From DATAGF01 sp963835685 (GTDB lineage Bacteria > Actinomycetota > Thermoleophilia > Miltoncostaeales > Miltoncostaeaceae), in the NCBI GenBank assembly GCA_963835685.1, contig CAWIGI010000010.1, positions 248,001-312,000 of the forward strand: a stretch of 64,000 bases of DNA. The letters are read 5' to 3'. Positions 8,074-18,115 of this stretch are shown here, piece by piece. Position 1 is the first letter of the stretch, and every line of letters starts with the position of its first letter. A program made the translations under genes and the position numbers. The notes beneath the pieces are model-generated. The model saw nothing but the letters and a program-made list of their open reading frames with translations, was not told the DNA's origin and did not search any database.

Positions 8074-9371
8074 ACGTCGCGGGCGACGAGGTCGGCGTAC
8101 GTCTCGCGCCGGGTCACGATGCGGGCGCGCCCGTCGTCCACGAAGGCCACGGCCGGCCGGGTCACGCCGTTGTAGTTCGAGGCCATCGCGACGCCGTAGG
8201 CGCCCGTGGCCGGCAGGCAGACGAGGTCGCCCGGGGCCACCGGCGGCAGCGAGGCCTCGGACACGAGCACGTCGCCGCTCTCGCAGTGCTTGCCCACCAG
8301 CCGCAGGGTCTCGGTGGGCTCGGCGTCGGCCCGGTTGGCCAGCAGCGGCTCGTACACGGCCCCGTACAGCATGGGCCGCAGCAGGTCGCTCATGCCGCCG
8401 TCCACGGACGCGTAGGTCCGCACGTCCGGGACGACCTTGGTCCCGCCCACGCGGTAGAGGGTGACGCCGGCGCGGCCCACGATCGAGCGGCCGGGCTCCA
8501 CCAGGATGCGCGGCTGCGGCAGGCCCACCCGGCCCCACTCCCCGCGGACCGCCTCGACGACGACCTCGGCGTAGTCCTCGACGGCGGCCGGTCGGTCGGC
8601 GCGCGTGTAGGCGATGCCGAGGCCGCCGCCCATGTTCATCACGCCCAGCCCGGCGCCGTTCAGGGTCGCCGCGAAGTCCGCCACGATCGCCGCGGCGGCC
8701 TGATACCCGCCGAGGTCGAAGAGCTGGGAGCCGATGTGGCAGTGCAGCCCGGCGAGCTCGAGGGCATCCGAGCCGACGACCGCGTCGACCGCCTCCCGCG
8801 CCGAGCCGCCCTCGATGGAGAAGCCGAACTTCGAGTCGAGCTGGCCGGTGGCGATGTAGGAGTGGGTCGAGGGCTCCACGCCCGGGGTCACGCGCACGAG
8901 CACCCGCTGGCGGACCCTCCGCGCCGCCGCCTCGCGCTCGATCAGCGGGATCTCGTCGAGGTTGTCGAGGATGATCGTGCCGACCCCGGCGTCGAGCGCC
9001 TCGGCCACCTCGGCCGCGTCCTTGTTGTTGCCGTGCAGGTAGATCCGCTCCGGCGGGAAGCCGGCCCGCAGCGCGACGTAGAGCTCGCCCCCCGAGGCGA
9101 CGTCCACCGACAGCCCCTCCTCGAGGGCGAGCCGGAGCATCGCCAGGCCGAAGTAGGCCTTGCTGGCGTAGACGACCTCGACGTCGGGGTCGTGGGCCTC
9201 GAAGGCCGCGCGGTAGCGCCGCGCGGCCTCGCGCAGCGCCCCCTCGTCGTAGACGACCAGCGGGGTCCCGTGCTCCTCGGCAAGCGCCACGAGGTCGCAC
9301 CCGCCGATCGACAGGTGCCCCTCGGGGGTGACCGCTGCCGAGGGGGGCAGCACCTGATCGAGCGGCATCAT
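8070..9371 (-). CDS. lysA: diaminopimelate decarboxylase
   Basis: A 433-residue fold-III PLP decarboxylase. The Schiff-base lysine sits in VVYASKAYF (Lys71). HGNNKDAAEV, HCHIGSQLFD, the glycine-rich MNMGGGLGIAY, EPGRSIVGRAG and the second-subunit Cys segment GKHCESGDVL are all present. It makes lysine from meso-diaminopimelate. It is the first gene of the lysA-hom-thrC-thrB-folP unit, whose members overlap by 4-8 bases, so one transcript probably feeds both aspartate-family end products and folate. Two adjacent ATG codons are possible starts. Confidence 0.94.
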   Translation of the reverse strand: MMPLDQVLPPSAAVTPEGHLSIGGCDLVALAEEHGTPLVVYDEGALREAARRYRAAFEAHDPDVEVVYASKAYFGLAMLRLALEEGLSVDVASGGELYVALRAGFPPERIYLHGNNKDAAEVAEALDAGVGTIILDNLDEIPLIEREAAARRVRQRVLVRVTPGVEPSTHSYIATGQLDSKFGFSIEGGSAREAVDAVVGSDALELAGLHCHIGSQLFDLGGYQAAAAIVADFAATLNGAGLGVMNMGGGLGIAYTRADRPAAVEDYAEVVVEAVRGEWGRVGLPQPRILVEPGRSIVGRAGVTLYRVGGTKVVPDVRTYASVDGGMSDLLRPMLYGAVYEPLLANRADAEPTETLRLVGKHCESGDVLVSEASLPPVAPGDLVCLPATGAYGVAMASNYNGVTRPAVAFVDDGRARIVTRRETYADLVARDV

Positions 9372-9447
9372 CGGAGGCGCGGACGGTAACAGATCAACGG
9401 CTATCCTCCCCGCCTGCCCGCGCCCTCGGACATCGGTGACGAAGCGG

Positions 9448-9474
9448 ATGAGCGCCCTCTCGCGGGGCGCTCAT
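9448..9474. terminator. inverted repeat between lysA and the hydrolase fragment
   Basis: A perfect 10-bp inverted repeat (9448-9457 with 9465-9474) with a 7-base loop lies upstream of lysA. There is no T-run on either strand, so it may be a factor-dependent terminator, an operator or a leader hairpin for the lysA transcript. No known riboswitch pattern was seen around it. Confidence 0.35.
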
Positions 9475-9585
9475 GCGCGCGCGGGCTCGCCTGGCCGGCG
9501 GCCCGCGCAGACCGGCGCACCGGCTTCGCCGGGGCGGGCGCCGGGAAAAGCCACTCCCTCCTCTGAGCCCCATCGCCGAGCTGTT

Positions 9586-9927
9586 GTGTGCGACGTGACC
9601 GGCCGCGTCATCAGCCTCCTCGCCGCCCGCGGCCACGCGCCGCTGGGCGTCCGCGGGTCGTCCCTCGGGGGGCTGCTCGCGCTCCACGCCGCGCGGGCCG
9701 ACGGGACGGCCCGCGGCTACTGGCACGCCACGGGCGACGACCGCGTGCCCTGGGGCGAGACCTTCGCCCTGGCCGGACGCGCGCCGCCGCCGGCGCGGCT
9801 GCGGATCGCCCTGGGCGGCGGCCACCAGAGCCTCCAGCACGACCCCGCCGTGCTCGCCGAGACCGTGGCGTTCCTGGCCGCGCACCTCGGGGTTGGCCAA
9901 TTGGCACACGCGCGGAGTGCCAATTGA
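9586..9927 (+). pseudogene. N-truncated alpha/beta hydrolase
   Basis: The frame encodes the nucleophile elbow GSSLGG, then HATGDDRVPW (acid region) and a GGGHQSL histidine segment. These are the central and C-terminal parts of a small YqiA/dienelactone-hydrolase-like esterase. The oxyanion strand and HGF-type motif expected about 60 residues before the elbow are missing, and nothing upstream supplies them. It is either a remnant or a very short atypical hydrolase. It ends in a TTGA overlap with the downstream glycosylase gene, so it may survive for translational coupling. Confidence 0.55.
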
Positions 9928-10598
9928 CCGCCGGCGGGCTCGCCGCGCTCGAGGCCGAGATCGTCGCCTGCCGGGCCTGCCCGCGGCTGGTGGCCTGGCG
10001 CGAGGAGGTGGGGCGCGTCAAGCGGCGGGCCTTCGCCGACCAGGCGTACTGGGCCAAGCCCGTGCCGGGGTTCGGCGACCCGGACCCCTGGCTGGTGCTC
10101 GTCGGGCTGGCCCCCTCCGCCCACGGCGCCAACCGCACGGGCCGCCCCTTCACGGGCGACGCGAGCGGCGACGTCCTCTACGCGGCCCTCCACCGGGCCG
10201 GGCTGGCGTCGCAGCCGCGCTCGGTCGGGCTCGGTGACGGCATGCGCCTGCGCGGCTGCCGCGTCACGGCGGCGGTCCGCTGCGCGCCGCCGGACAACCG
10301 ACCGGCCCCGGACGAGCGGGACCGCTGCCGCCCATACCTCGTGCGCGAGCTCGCGCTGTGCCCGAACGCCCGCGTCGTGCTCGCCCTCGGCGCGGTGGGC
10401 TGGGACGCATCCCTGCGCGCGCTCGGCGCGCCGCGGCCCTGGCCGCGCTTCGGCCACGGCGCCGAGGCGGTCCTCCAGGGGCGGTGGTTGCTCGGCAGCT
10501 ACCACCCGAGCCCTCAGAACGTCTCCACGGGCCGCCTGACGCCGGCCATGCTGGACGGGGTGCTGGCCCGCGCGACGGAGCTCGCCAGCGGCGGCTGA
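9924..10598 (+). CDS. family 5 uracil-DNA glycosylase with [4Fe-4S] cluster
   Basis: The 224-residue protein has the motif GLAPSAHGANRTGRPFTGD and the C-terminal GSYHPSPQN that define family 5 (UdgB-like) glycosylases. Four cysteines (about 16, 19, 120 and 135) are placed as in iron-sulfur UDGs. It removes uracil, and often hypoxanthine or other damaged bases, from DNA, an activity suited to a GC-rich genome exposed to cytosine deamination. The start is the TTG at 9924 that overlaps the upstream stop; no other start precedes the first Cys pair in frame. Confidence 0.88.
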   Translation: MTAGGLAALEAEIVACRACPRLVAWREEVGRVKRRAFADQAYWAKPVPGFGDPDPWLVLVGLAPSAHGANRTGRPFTGDASGDVLYAALHRAGLASQPRSVGLGDGMRLRGCRVTAAVRCAPPDNRPAPDERDRCRPYLVRELALCPNARVVLALGAVGWDASLRALGAPRPWPRFGHGAEAVLQGRWLLGSYHPSPQNVSTGRLTPAMLDGVLARATELASGG

Positions 10599-10600
10599 CC

Positions 10601-10639
10601 TTGCCAGCTAGCCATGGCTAACGCTATAACCTGGCCGTG
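10601..10639 (+). promoter_or_regulatory. leaderless promoter with palindromic operator for the MCO-ZIP operon
   Basis: A -35-like TTGCCA (10601-10606) and a -10-like TATAAC (10625-10630) are separated by 18 bases. The -10 ends 6 bases before the GTG start at 10637, so the transcript should begin at or next to the start codon. A perfect 12-bp palindrome TAGCCATGGCTA (10609-10620) fills the spacer, where a bound dimeric repressor would block polymerase. The regulator is unknown; a metal sensor would fit the genes. Confidence 0.6.
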
Positions 10640-11641
10640 CCTAGGAAGGGACTGACGCGCCGCCAGGTGCTCGCAGGGGCGGCGCCCATCATCGCGGCCG
10701 TGCCGATGGCCGGGATCGCGACCGCGCCGGCGCTCGGCGGGCGCTCGGGCGCCACCGAGGCCGCGCGGCACGAGGCCGCCCACGGCCACGCGGCGATGAT
10801 CGGCGCGGAGGTCCCCGCCCCCGGCGGGCCGCGCGACCTCGACGCCCTCCTGACCCCGCCGCCGGCGCGCCCCCACTCCCCCGGGCGGGTCCGCCGCTAC
10901 GACATCTCCGCGGTCGACCGCGAGGTCGAGGTGGCCCAGGGCGTGTTCTTCCCCGCCTGGACCTACAACGGCACCGTCCCCGGGCCGGTCATCCGTGCGA
11001 CCGAGGACGACCTGCTCGAGGTGCGCTTCACCAACGCCGGCTCGCACCCCCACACGATCCACTTCCACGGGATCCACCCGGCCGACATGGACGGGGTGTT
11101 CCAGGTCGTCGACCCGGGGCGCTCGTTCACGTACCGCTTCCCGGCGCGCCCGCACGGCATGCAGCTCTACCACTGCCACTCGACGCCGCTGAAGAAGCAC
11201 ATCCACAAGGGCCTCTACGGCGCCTTCATCATCGACCCGCCCGAGCCGCGCCGGCCGGCGCGCGAGCTCGTGATGGTCATGAACGGCTTCGACACCGACG
11301 GCGACGGCGAGAACAACTTCTACACCGTCAACGGCAAGGCCTTCTACTACGCCAAGTACCCGATCCGGGTGCGGAGGTCGGAGACCCTCCGGATCTACCT
11401 GGCGAACCTCACCGAGTTCGACCTCATCAACTCGTTCCACCTCCACGGCGAGTTCTTCCGCTACTACCGCACCGGCAGCACCGACCACTTCGAGTACACG
11501 GACACGGTGATGCAGTGCCAGGGCGAGCGGGGGATCATCGAGATCGACTGGCACCACGCCGGGCGGTTCATGTTCCACGCCCACCAGTCGGAGTTCGCCG
11601 AGCTCGGCTGGATGGGCTTCTTCGACGTCGTGGACGGCTGA
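10637..11641 (+). CDS. two-domain multicopper oxidase (Tat-exported)
   Basis: The 334-residue protein begins with a twin-arginine signal (LTRRQVLAGAAPII). Two cupredoxin domains follow. The copper motifs are HTIHFHGIH and LYHCHSTPLKKH in domain 1, and NSFHLHGEFF and FMFHAHQSEFAELG in domain 2. The Cys of the type-1 site is in domain 1 only; domain 2 has Ala there. That is the arrangement of type-C two-domain oxidases. It should oxidise metal ions or phenols outside the membrane. The next gene, a ZIP transporter, starts 1 base after the stop, so a role in metal oxidation or homeostasis is inferred. Confidence 0.88.
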   Translation: MPRKGLTRRQVLAGAAPIIAAVPMAGIATAPALGGRSGATEAARHEAAHGHAAMIGAEVPAPGGPRDLDALLTPPPARPHSPGRVRRYDISAVDREVEVAQGVFFPAWTYNGTVPGPVIRATEDDLLEVRFTNAGSHPHTIHFHGIHPADMDGVFQVVDPGRSFTYRFPARPHGMQLYHCHSTPLKKHIHKGLYGAFIIDPPEPRRPARELVMVMNGFDTDGDGENNFYTVNGKAFYYAKYPIRVRRSETLRIYLANLTEFDLINSFHLHGEFFRYYRTGSTDHFEYTDTVMQCQGERGIIEIDWHHAGRFMFHAHQSEFAELGWMGFFDVVDG

Positions 11642-11642
11642 C

Positions 11643-12857
11643 GTGACCACGGACTCGGCTCCGATCCGGCGCGGCGGCGCGTGGACGACCCGGCTGCTCG
11701 TCCTGGTGCCGATCGTGCTGCTGGTCGTGGTCGCCGCCGCCTTCGTCTCCTCGGGCAGCTCGCTCACCGGGCTGGTGGGCGCGAACCCGCCGCCGGCCGA
11801 CGAGCTCGACGTCCGGCGGGTCGAGTTCCAGCCCGGCGAGATCCGGATCCACGTGCGCAATCCCCAGCCCGAGGACATCACCATCGGCTCGGTGACGGTC
11901 AACGACGCCATCGTCCCGTTCGCGGTCGACGGGCCCACCACCCTGGAGCGGCTGCGGTCGGCGACGATCGAGGTCCCCTTCGACTGGGTCGAGGACGACC
12001 CCTACACCGTCGGCGTGACCAGCTCGACCGGCATCCAGACGGTCCACGAGGTGCCCGCCGCCGTGGAGACTCCCGGCGCCGACGGCTCGAGCGTCGCCGG
12101 GTACGCGCTCATCGGCCTCCTGGTGGGGGTGGTGCCCGTGGCCCTCGGGATGCTCTGGCTGCCGGCCCTGCGTCAGGCCGACCCGCGCTGGCTCGCCGCC
12201 TTCATGGCGCTCACGGCGGGGCTGCTGACCTTCCTCGCGTTCGACGCCCTCGCCGAGGCCCTGGAGCTCCAGGCCGCCCTGCCGAGCGCGCTGGGCGGCA
12301 CCGGGCTCGTGGTGCTCGGGGTGGCGGCCAGCTACCTCGGGCTCTCGTGGGTGGCCCAGCGGCTCTCGGCCCGCGGGCCGGGCGTCGCCGGCGGCGCGCC
12401 GCTCGCGGGCGTGGCCCTGGCGACGATGGTCGCCGTCGGCATCGGGCTGCACAACCTGGGCGAGGGCCTGGCCATCGGCTCGTCGTTCGCCCTGGGCGAG
12501 CTCGCGCTCGGCACCTTCCTGATCGTCGGCTTCATGGTCCACAACGTCACCGAGGGGCTCGGCATCGCGGCGCCGCTCGCCGAGGGGCGCCGGGTGGGGC
12601 TCGGCCGCCTGGCCGCGCTGGCCCTGATCGCGGGGGCGCCCGCCATCCTCGGCGCCTGGATCGGGGGCTTCCTCACGAACGAGGTGCTGGCCGTCCTGTT
12701 CTTCTCGATCGCGGTGGGCGCGGCGCTGCAGGTGGTTGTCGAGGTCGGGCGCTACGTCGCCCGGCGCGCCCCCGGAGGGCTGGGCTCCGGCTGGGTCGTC
12801 GGCGGCTTCCTGGCCGGCATCGCGATCATGTACCTGACCGGGCTGATCGCGGGCTGA
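11643..12857 (+). CDS. ZIP-family metal transporter with N-terminal extracytoplasmic domain
   Basis: The C-terminal two thirds is a ZIP permease with the paired metal-site helices IGLHNLGEGLAIGSSFALG and FMVHNVTEGLGIAAPL. Before it are one N-terminal membrane helix and about 100 residues of beta-rich extracytoplasmic sequence, an unusual addition to a ZIP protein. ZIP carriers move Zn, Fe or Mn into the cytosol. The gene is coupled to the multicopper oxidase, so a plausible unit is oxidation of a metal by the oxidase followed by, or balanced with, uptake through this carrier. Which metal cannot be read from sequence. Confidence 0.85.
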   Translation: MTTDSAPIRRGGAWTTRLLVLVPIVLLVVVAAAFVSSGSSLTGLVGANPPPADELDVRRVEFQPGEIRIHVRNPQPEDITIGSVTVNDAIVPFAVDGPTTLERLRSATIEVPFDWVEDDPYTVGVTSSTGIQTVHEVPAAVETPGADGSSVAGYALIGLLVGVVPVALGMLWLPALRQADPRWLAAFMALTAGLLTFLAFDALAEALELQAALPSALGGTGLVVLGVAASYLGLSWVAQRLSARGPGVAGGAPLAGVALATMVAVGIGLHNLGEGLAIGSSFALGELALGTFLIVGFMVHNVTEGLGIAAPLAEGRRVGLGRLAALALIAGAPAILGAWIGGFLTNEVLAVLFFSIAVGAALQVVVEVGRYVARRAPGGLGSGWVVGGFLAGIAIMYLTGLIAG

Positions 12858-12861
12858 CCGG

Positions 12862-14034
12862 CTAGAGGTACCCCAGGGGGTTCACGGCGGCGCCGTTGAC
12901 CCGCACCTCGAAGTGCAGGTGGACGCCCGTCGAGCTGCCCGTGGTGCCCATGCCCCCGACCGCCGACCCCTGCGGGACGGTCTGGCCGGCCGAGACCGAG
13001 ATGCTGGACAGGTGGGCGTAGGCGGTGCTGAGACCGTTGCCGTGGTCGAGCACGACGAGCTGGCCGTAGCCGCCGCTCCAGCCTGCCGAGATCACGGTCC
13101 CGGTCGCCGCCGCCGCGATCGGCGTGCCGCTCGACCCTGCGATGTCGATGCCCTCGTGCATCCGGCCCCAGCGGGGCCCGAAGCCGGAGGTGATCGGGCC
13201 GCTGACCGGCCACACGAGCCCGGCCGACGAGGGCGGGCCCACCTGCACGGCGCCGCTCGGCGCGGCCGGGAGCCCCTGCGCCCTGCGGATGCGGTTGGCC
13301 AGCGCCGCGGAGCGCTCCTCGAGGTTCCTCGCCTCGGCCTCGATCTGCTCGCGGTCGCCGCGAACGCTGTCCAGCAGCGCCTGGCGGCCCGCGCGCACCT
13401 TCGTGAGGCCCGCCTGCTCGCGCTCCAGATCCGCCTTGGCGGCGCGGGCGCGCTCGGCGGCGACCTCGGCCCGCGCCTCCGACTCGGCGACCTCGGCCTT
13501 CATCTCGGCGATCGCGTCGCGCGTGCGCCGCACCTCGGCGGCGTAGGTCTTGACCGCCTGGGCGAGGTCGCGGTCGCGCTCGGCGACCACCTCGAGCAGC
13601 TCGGACGCCGCGAGCGCCTCGGAGAGGCTGCCGGACTCGAGCAGGACGAGGATCGGGTCGGGCTCGCCGCGGGCGTAGATGTCGCGCAGGCGGTCGCCGA
13701 GGACGGCCTCGCGGAGGGCGAGCTCGGCGAGGGCGTCGGCGAGCCGCTCCTGCTCGACCGCCAGCCGCCGGGTGAGCTGCTCGAGCCGGTCCCGCAGCTC
13801 GGCCAGCTCGGCGTCCAGGCGCGCCGAGCGCTCACGCAGCGGCGCCAGCCGCGCCTCGAGCGTCCGGATGCGGTCGGTGTAGCCCTGCACCTCGTCGGTG
13901 AGGACGCTCTCGCGCCCGCGCGCCTGGGCGAGCCGGTCGCGGGCCCGCTCGAGCCGCTGGTCAACGTCGGCCTTCTCGTCGGCCGGCGCGGACCACGCGA
14001 CCCCCCCGATTGCCAGGGCGGCTCCGGCTCCCAT
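12862..14034 (-). CDS. M23 peptidase with long coiled coil (EnvC-like)
   Basis: An N-terminal hydrophobic signal is followed by about 240 residues of heptad-rich coiled coil and a C-terminal LytM/M23 domain with HEGIDIAG, AYAHLSS and VHLHFEVRVNG. These hold the zinc ligands, so the domain looks catalytically competent. Such proteins cut peptidoglycan cross-bridges or activate amidases at division. The ATG at 14034 leaves a signal with no basic n-region; the frame is open upstream to a CTG next to the previous stop (RRGRRAAALLAG), so the true start may be about 18 codons earlier. Confidence 0.82.
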   Translation of the reverse strand: MGAGAALAIGGVAWSAPADEKADVDQRLERARDRLAQARGRESVLTDEVQGYTDRIRTLEARLAPLRERSARLDAELAELRDRLEQLTRRLAVEQERLADALAELALREAVLGDRLRDIYARGEPDPILVLLESGSLSEALAASELLEVVAERDRDLAQAVKTYAAEVRRTRDAIAEMKAEVAESEARAEVAAERARAAKADLEREQAGLTKVRAGRQALLDSVRGDREQIEAEARNLEERSAALANRIRRAQGLPAAPSGAVQVGPPSSAGLVWPVSGPITSGFGPRWGRMHEGIDIAGSSGTPIAAAATGTVISAGWSGGYGQLVVLDHGNGLSTAYAHLSSISVSAGQTVPQGSAVGGMGTTGSSTGVHLHFEVRVNGAAVNPLGYL

Positions 14035-14084
14035 GCCGGCCAGCAGCGCCGCGGCGCGCCGTCCGCGGCGCGTCGGAGGGGGCG

Positions 14085-14831
14085 TCAGCCTCCCGAGCGA
14101 GAGGCGGCGCGGGCGGTCGGGTCAACCGCCTGGAGGTGCGGGTACGGGTTGATCGGGGTCCACGCGATCCGGATCTCGAAGTGCAGGTGCGAGGCGCCGT
14201 GGCGGGCGTCGCCGGTGTTCCCGACCGCTCCCACCACCTGTCCGACCGTGATTCGTGACCCGACCGCGAGTCCCTCCGCGATTGAATCCATGTGCGCGTA
14301 GTAGTACTGGACCCCGTCCGCGCGCTTGAGCCAGATGTAGATCCCGCCAAGGCCGGTCTCGACGCGGGTCATCTTGGAGATCACCCCGTCGTCGACCGCG
14401 ACGAGCGGCGTGCCGCGGTCGGCCATGACGTCGACGCCTTGGTGGATGCCCGACCCGCGCGGGGCGCCGTAGTCGTTGAAGTAGCTGTACTCGCCGGAGA
14501 CCGGGAACACCTTCAGGTAGGGCGATGTCCCGGGGGGCCGCACGGGGGCCGGGGGCGCGGCGGCAGCCGTCCGCGTGGGCAGGCCGAGGCGCTTCAGCAG
14601 CTTGGGTCCGACGATGCCCGTCGGCCTCATGCGGAAGCGCTTCTGGATCCGCTTCACCGCGCGCTTGGTGGCCGGCCCGAACGCGCCGTCAACGGCGATC
14701 CGCTGGCCGCGGCGACGGAGCTCGCGCTGCAGGTCGCGGACCGCGTCGCCGCGCGAGCCGATGCGCAGGCGGATGGGCGCAGAGCGCGGCGCCGGCGCAG
14801 TCGCGGCCGCCGGGGGGGCGGGCGCCTGCAC
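14085..14831 (-). CDS. M23 peptidase with peptidoglycan-binding domain
   Basis: The protein has a PG_binding_1 repeat (LRIGSRGDAVRDLQREL to PTGIVGPKLLKRLG). After a Pro-rich linker comes an M23 domain with GIHQGVDVMA, YYAHMDS and SHLHFEIRI. It is a predicted exported cell-wall endopeptidase or a binding protein of that fold. The first standard start, the GTG at 14831, removes a good signal peptide encoded in the same frame just upstream (14832-14965, hydrophobic core VLVFLVLLVAGAFAS). That segment has no ATG, GTG or TTG but lies behind a GGAAAGGAG ribosome site, so the real start is unusual or an upstream base is wrong. Confidence 0.8.
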   Translation of the reverse strand: MQAPAPPAAATAPAPRSAPIRLRIGSRGDAVRDLQRELRRRGQRIAVDGAFGPATKRAVKRIQKRFRMRPTGIVGPKLLKRLGLPTRTAAAAPPAPVRPPGTSPYLKVFPVSGEYSYFNDYGAPRGSGIHQGVDVMADRGTPLVAVDDGVISKMTRVETGLGGIYIWLKRADGVQYYYAHMDSIAEGLAVGSRITVGQVVGAVGNTGDARHGASHLHFEIRIAWTPINPYPHLQAVDPTARAASRSGG

Positions 14832-15043
14832 CGCGGGCGCCGGCGCGGCGCCCTCGGTCGCCTCCGCGGGCGCGGAGGGGAGCTCGACGCCCTGCGCGAC
14901 GGACGCGAAGGCACCCGCGACCAGGAGGACCAGGAAGACGAGGACGCCTGATGTCCGACGGGGGAAGCGGCCGTGTCCGTCGACGGCGCGCGGACGATTC
15001 TGGACCTCGGGCTCCTTTCCGCCGCGCGCGGCACCGCGGCTGT

Positions 15044-15077
15044 GGAGCGCCGGGCAGGGGCATCTGCCCGGCGCTCC
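15044..15077. terminator. perfect 14-bp GC-rich hairpin
   Basis: An inverted repeat of 14 bp (15044-15057 with 15064-15077) around a 6-base loop lies between the 3' end of the ccm genes and the M23 gene, both on the minus strand. No T-run follows it. It is the best candidate in the gap 14965-15218 for ending the ccm transcript or for acting as a leader structure of the peptidase gene. The rest of that gap shows no coding signal. Confidence 0.5.
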
Positions 15078-15218
15078 TGGGAGTCATGGGGGGAGAACGC
15101 GCGGCACTCTACGGGGGCCCCGGCCGGGAGGCAACCCCCGCGGCCGGCCGGCGTGACACCCGTCAGTGAGGGATCCCCCTATTTGCTGGCGCTTTCAGCG
15201 GATTCCGCGAAAAGGCTG

Positions 15219-15506
15219 TCAGCCCGGGCCGAGCTCGTCGCGCCGCCGCATCAGCTCGACGGCCCTCACCCGCTCGGCGCGGTCGAGCTCGGCGAAGTCC
15301 TCGTCCGAGAGGTTGCCGGCGCGATGATCCATCTCGATCTCGCGGATCGCGGCCAGCGAGCGCTCGAGGTCCTCCTCGACGGCGTGGCGGGCGTCGCCGC
15401 CCGGGTCGGCGGGGGCCCGGTCGTCGCGGCGTGCCACGAGCGGCCACGCGAGGGCCACCACGACCACCAGCGCGACCGCGGCGAGGATCAGCGCGCCCGC
15501 GAGCAC
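15219..15506 (-). CDS. CcmI-like membrane-anchored stub of cytochrome c maturation
   Basis: A 95-residue protein with one N-terminal membrane helix and a soluble tail holding the EDLERSLAAIREIEMDHRAGNLSDEDF segment, of which the DLxxxLxxIxEIExDxxxG pattern resembles the N-terminal part of CcmI/CycH proteins. The C-terminal TPR part of CcmI is absent. It begins 1 base after the ccmF stop, so it belongs to the cytochrome c maturation operon. In related actinobacteria this position holds a short zinc-ribbon or CcmI-like protein. The assignment rests on position plus weak similarity. Confidence 0.6.
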   Translation of the reverse strand: MLAGALILAAVALVVVVALAWPLVARRDDRAPADPGGDARHAVEEDLERSLAAIREIEMDHRAGNLSDEDFAELDRAERVRAVELMRRRDELGPG

Positions 15507-15507
15507 C

Positions 15508-17511
<2,004 letters not shown>

Positions 17512-17527
17512 GGACGCGGCCGCCCGC

Positions 17528-17944
17528 TCACGTGGCGGTGTCCTCGGGGCGGTCGGTGAACTTGGAGGGGCAGAGCGTGATCAGCGAGTCGTTGCGGGCC
17601 ACGAAGGTGCCGCCCCGCAGGCTGCCGGTGACCACCACCTCGCGCCCGGCCTTGAACTGGTCGGGCACCGAGCCCCGGTAGAGCACCGGCATCCGCTGGG
17701 CCGGGTCCTCCTTGTCGACGACCACAAAGCGCAGCCCCTGCGCGCTCTGGGCGGCGGCGGCCGCGATCGGCCGGCGCGCCTGGGCGACCGTGCCGTTGAG
17801 GCGGTAGGTCGTGTCGGCGCTCATGGCCAGCTCGCCGGGGCCGGCGTAGGTCTCCAGCGAGCCGCCGATGCTGGTCCAGGCCAGCCAGGCGCCGAGCCCC
17901 ACGGCGAGGCTGATCGCGACGATGAACCGCAGGCGAGAGCGCAC
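17528..17944 (-). CDS. ccmE: heme chaperone CcmE, Cys-type variant
   Basis: A short protein with one N-terminal membrane anchor and the OB-fold core of CcmE (YRLNGTVAQ, PVLYRGSVPDQF, VVVTGSLRGGTF). The heme-binding motif is LCPSKF: a Cys replaces the classical His, as in CxxxY-type CcmE, and Phe stands where Tyr is expected. The start was set at the GTG at 17944, because a -10-like TAGATT ends 7 bases upstream of it; the frame also allows a TTG three codons earlier. It hands heme to CcmF, whose gene begins 16 bases downstream. Confidence 0.82.
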   Translation of the reverse strand: MRSRLRFIVAISLAVGLGAWLAWTSIGGSLETYAGPGELAMSADTTYRLNGTVAQARRPIAAAAAQSAQGLRFVVVDKEDPAQRMPVLYRGSVPDQFKAGREVVVTGSLRGGTFVARNDSLITLCPSKFTDRPEDTAT

Positions 17945-17957
17945 CGAGGCCAATCTA
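17945..17957 (-). promoter_or_regulatory. leaderless -10 element for ccmE
   Basis: TAGATT (17957 to 17952 on the minus strand) lies 7 bases before the GTG at 17944, the spacing seen at other leaderless starts in this window. A GTGATC hexamer 18 bases further up could serve as a -35. Confidence 0.45.
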
Positions 17958-18115
17958 CCACCGGCCTCGCGGCGCGATCACGGGACGACGGTCCTCGCCG
18001 CGGCGCGGGACGGGGCACGTCCGCCTCCGGTGCTCCACCGCGATAACCGGCAAAATCGGCGGATTTCCGGAGTAGACTCGCGGCGTCCGCAACGTCGCAA
18101 GGGGGAGCTGAGGGA

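Noticed and set aside
9372..9585. Lysine riboswitch upstream of lysA
   Set aside because: Hairpins are present, but the conserved lysine-riboswitch core was not recognised.
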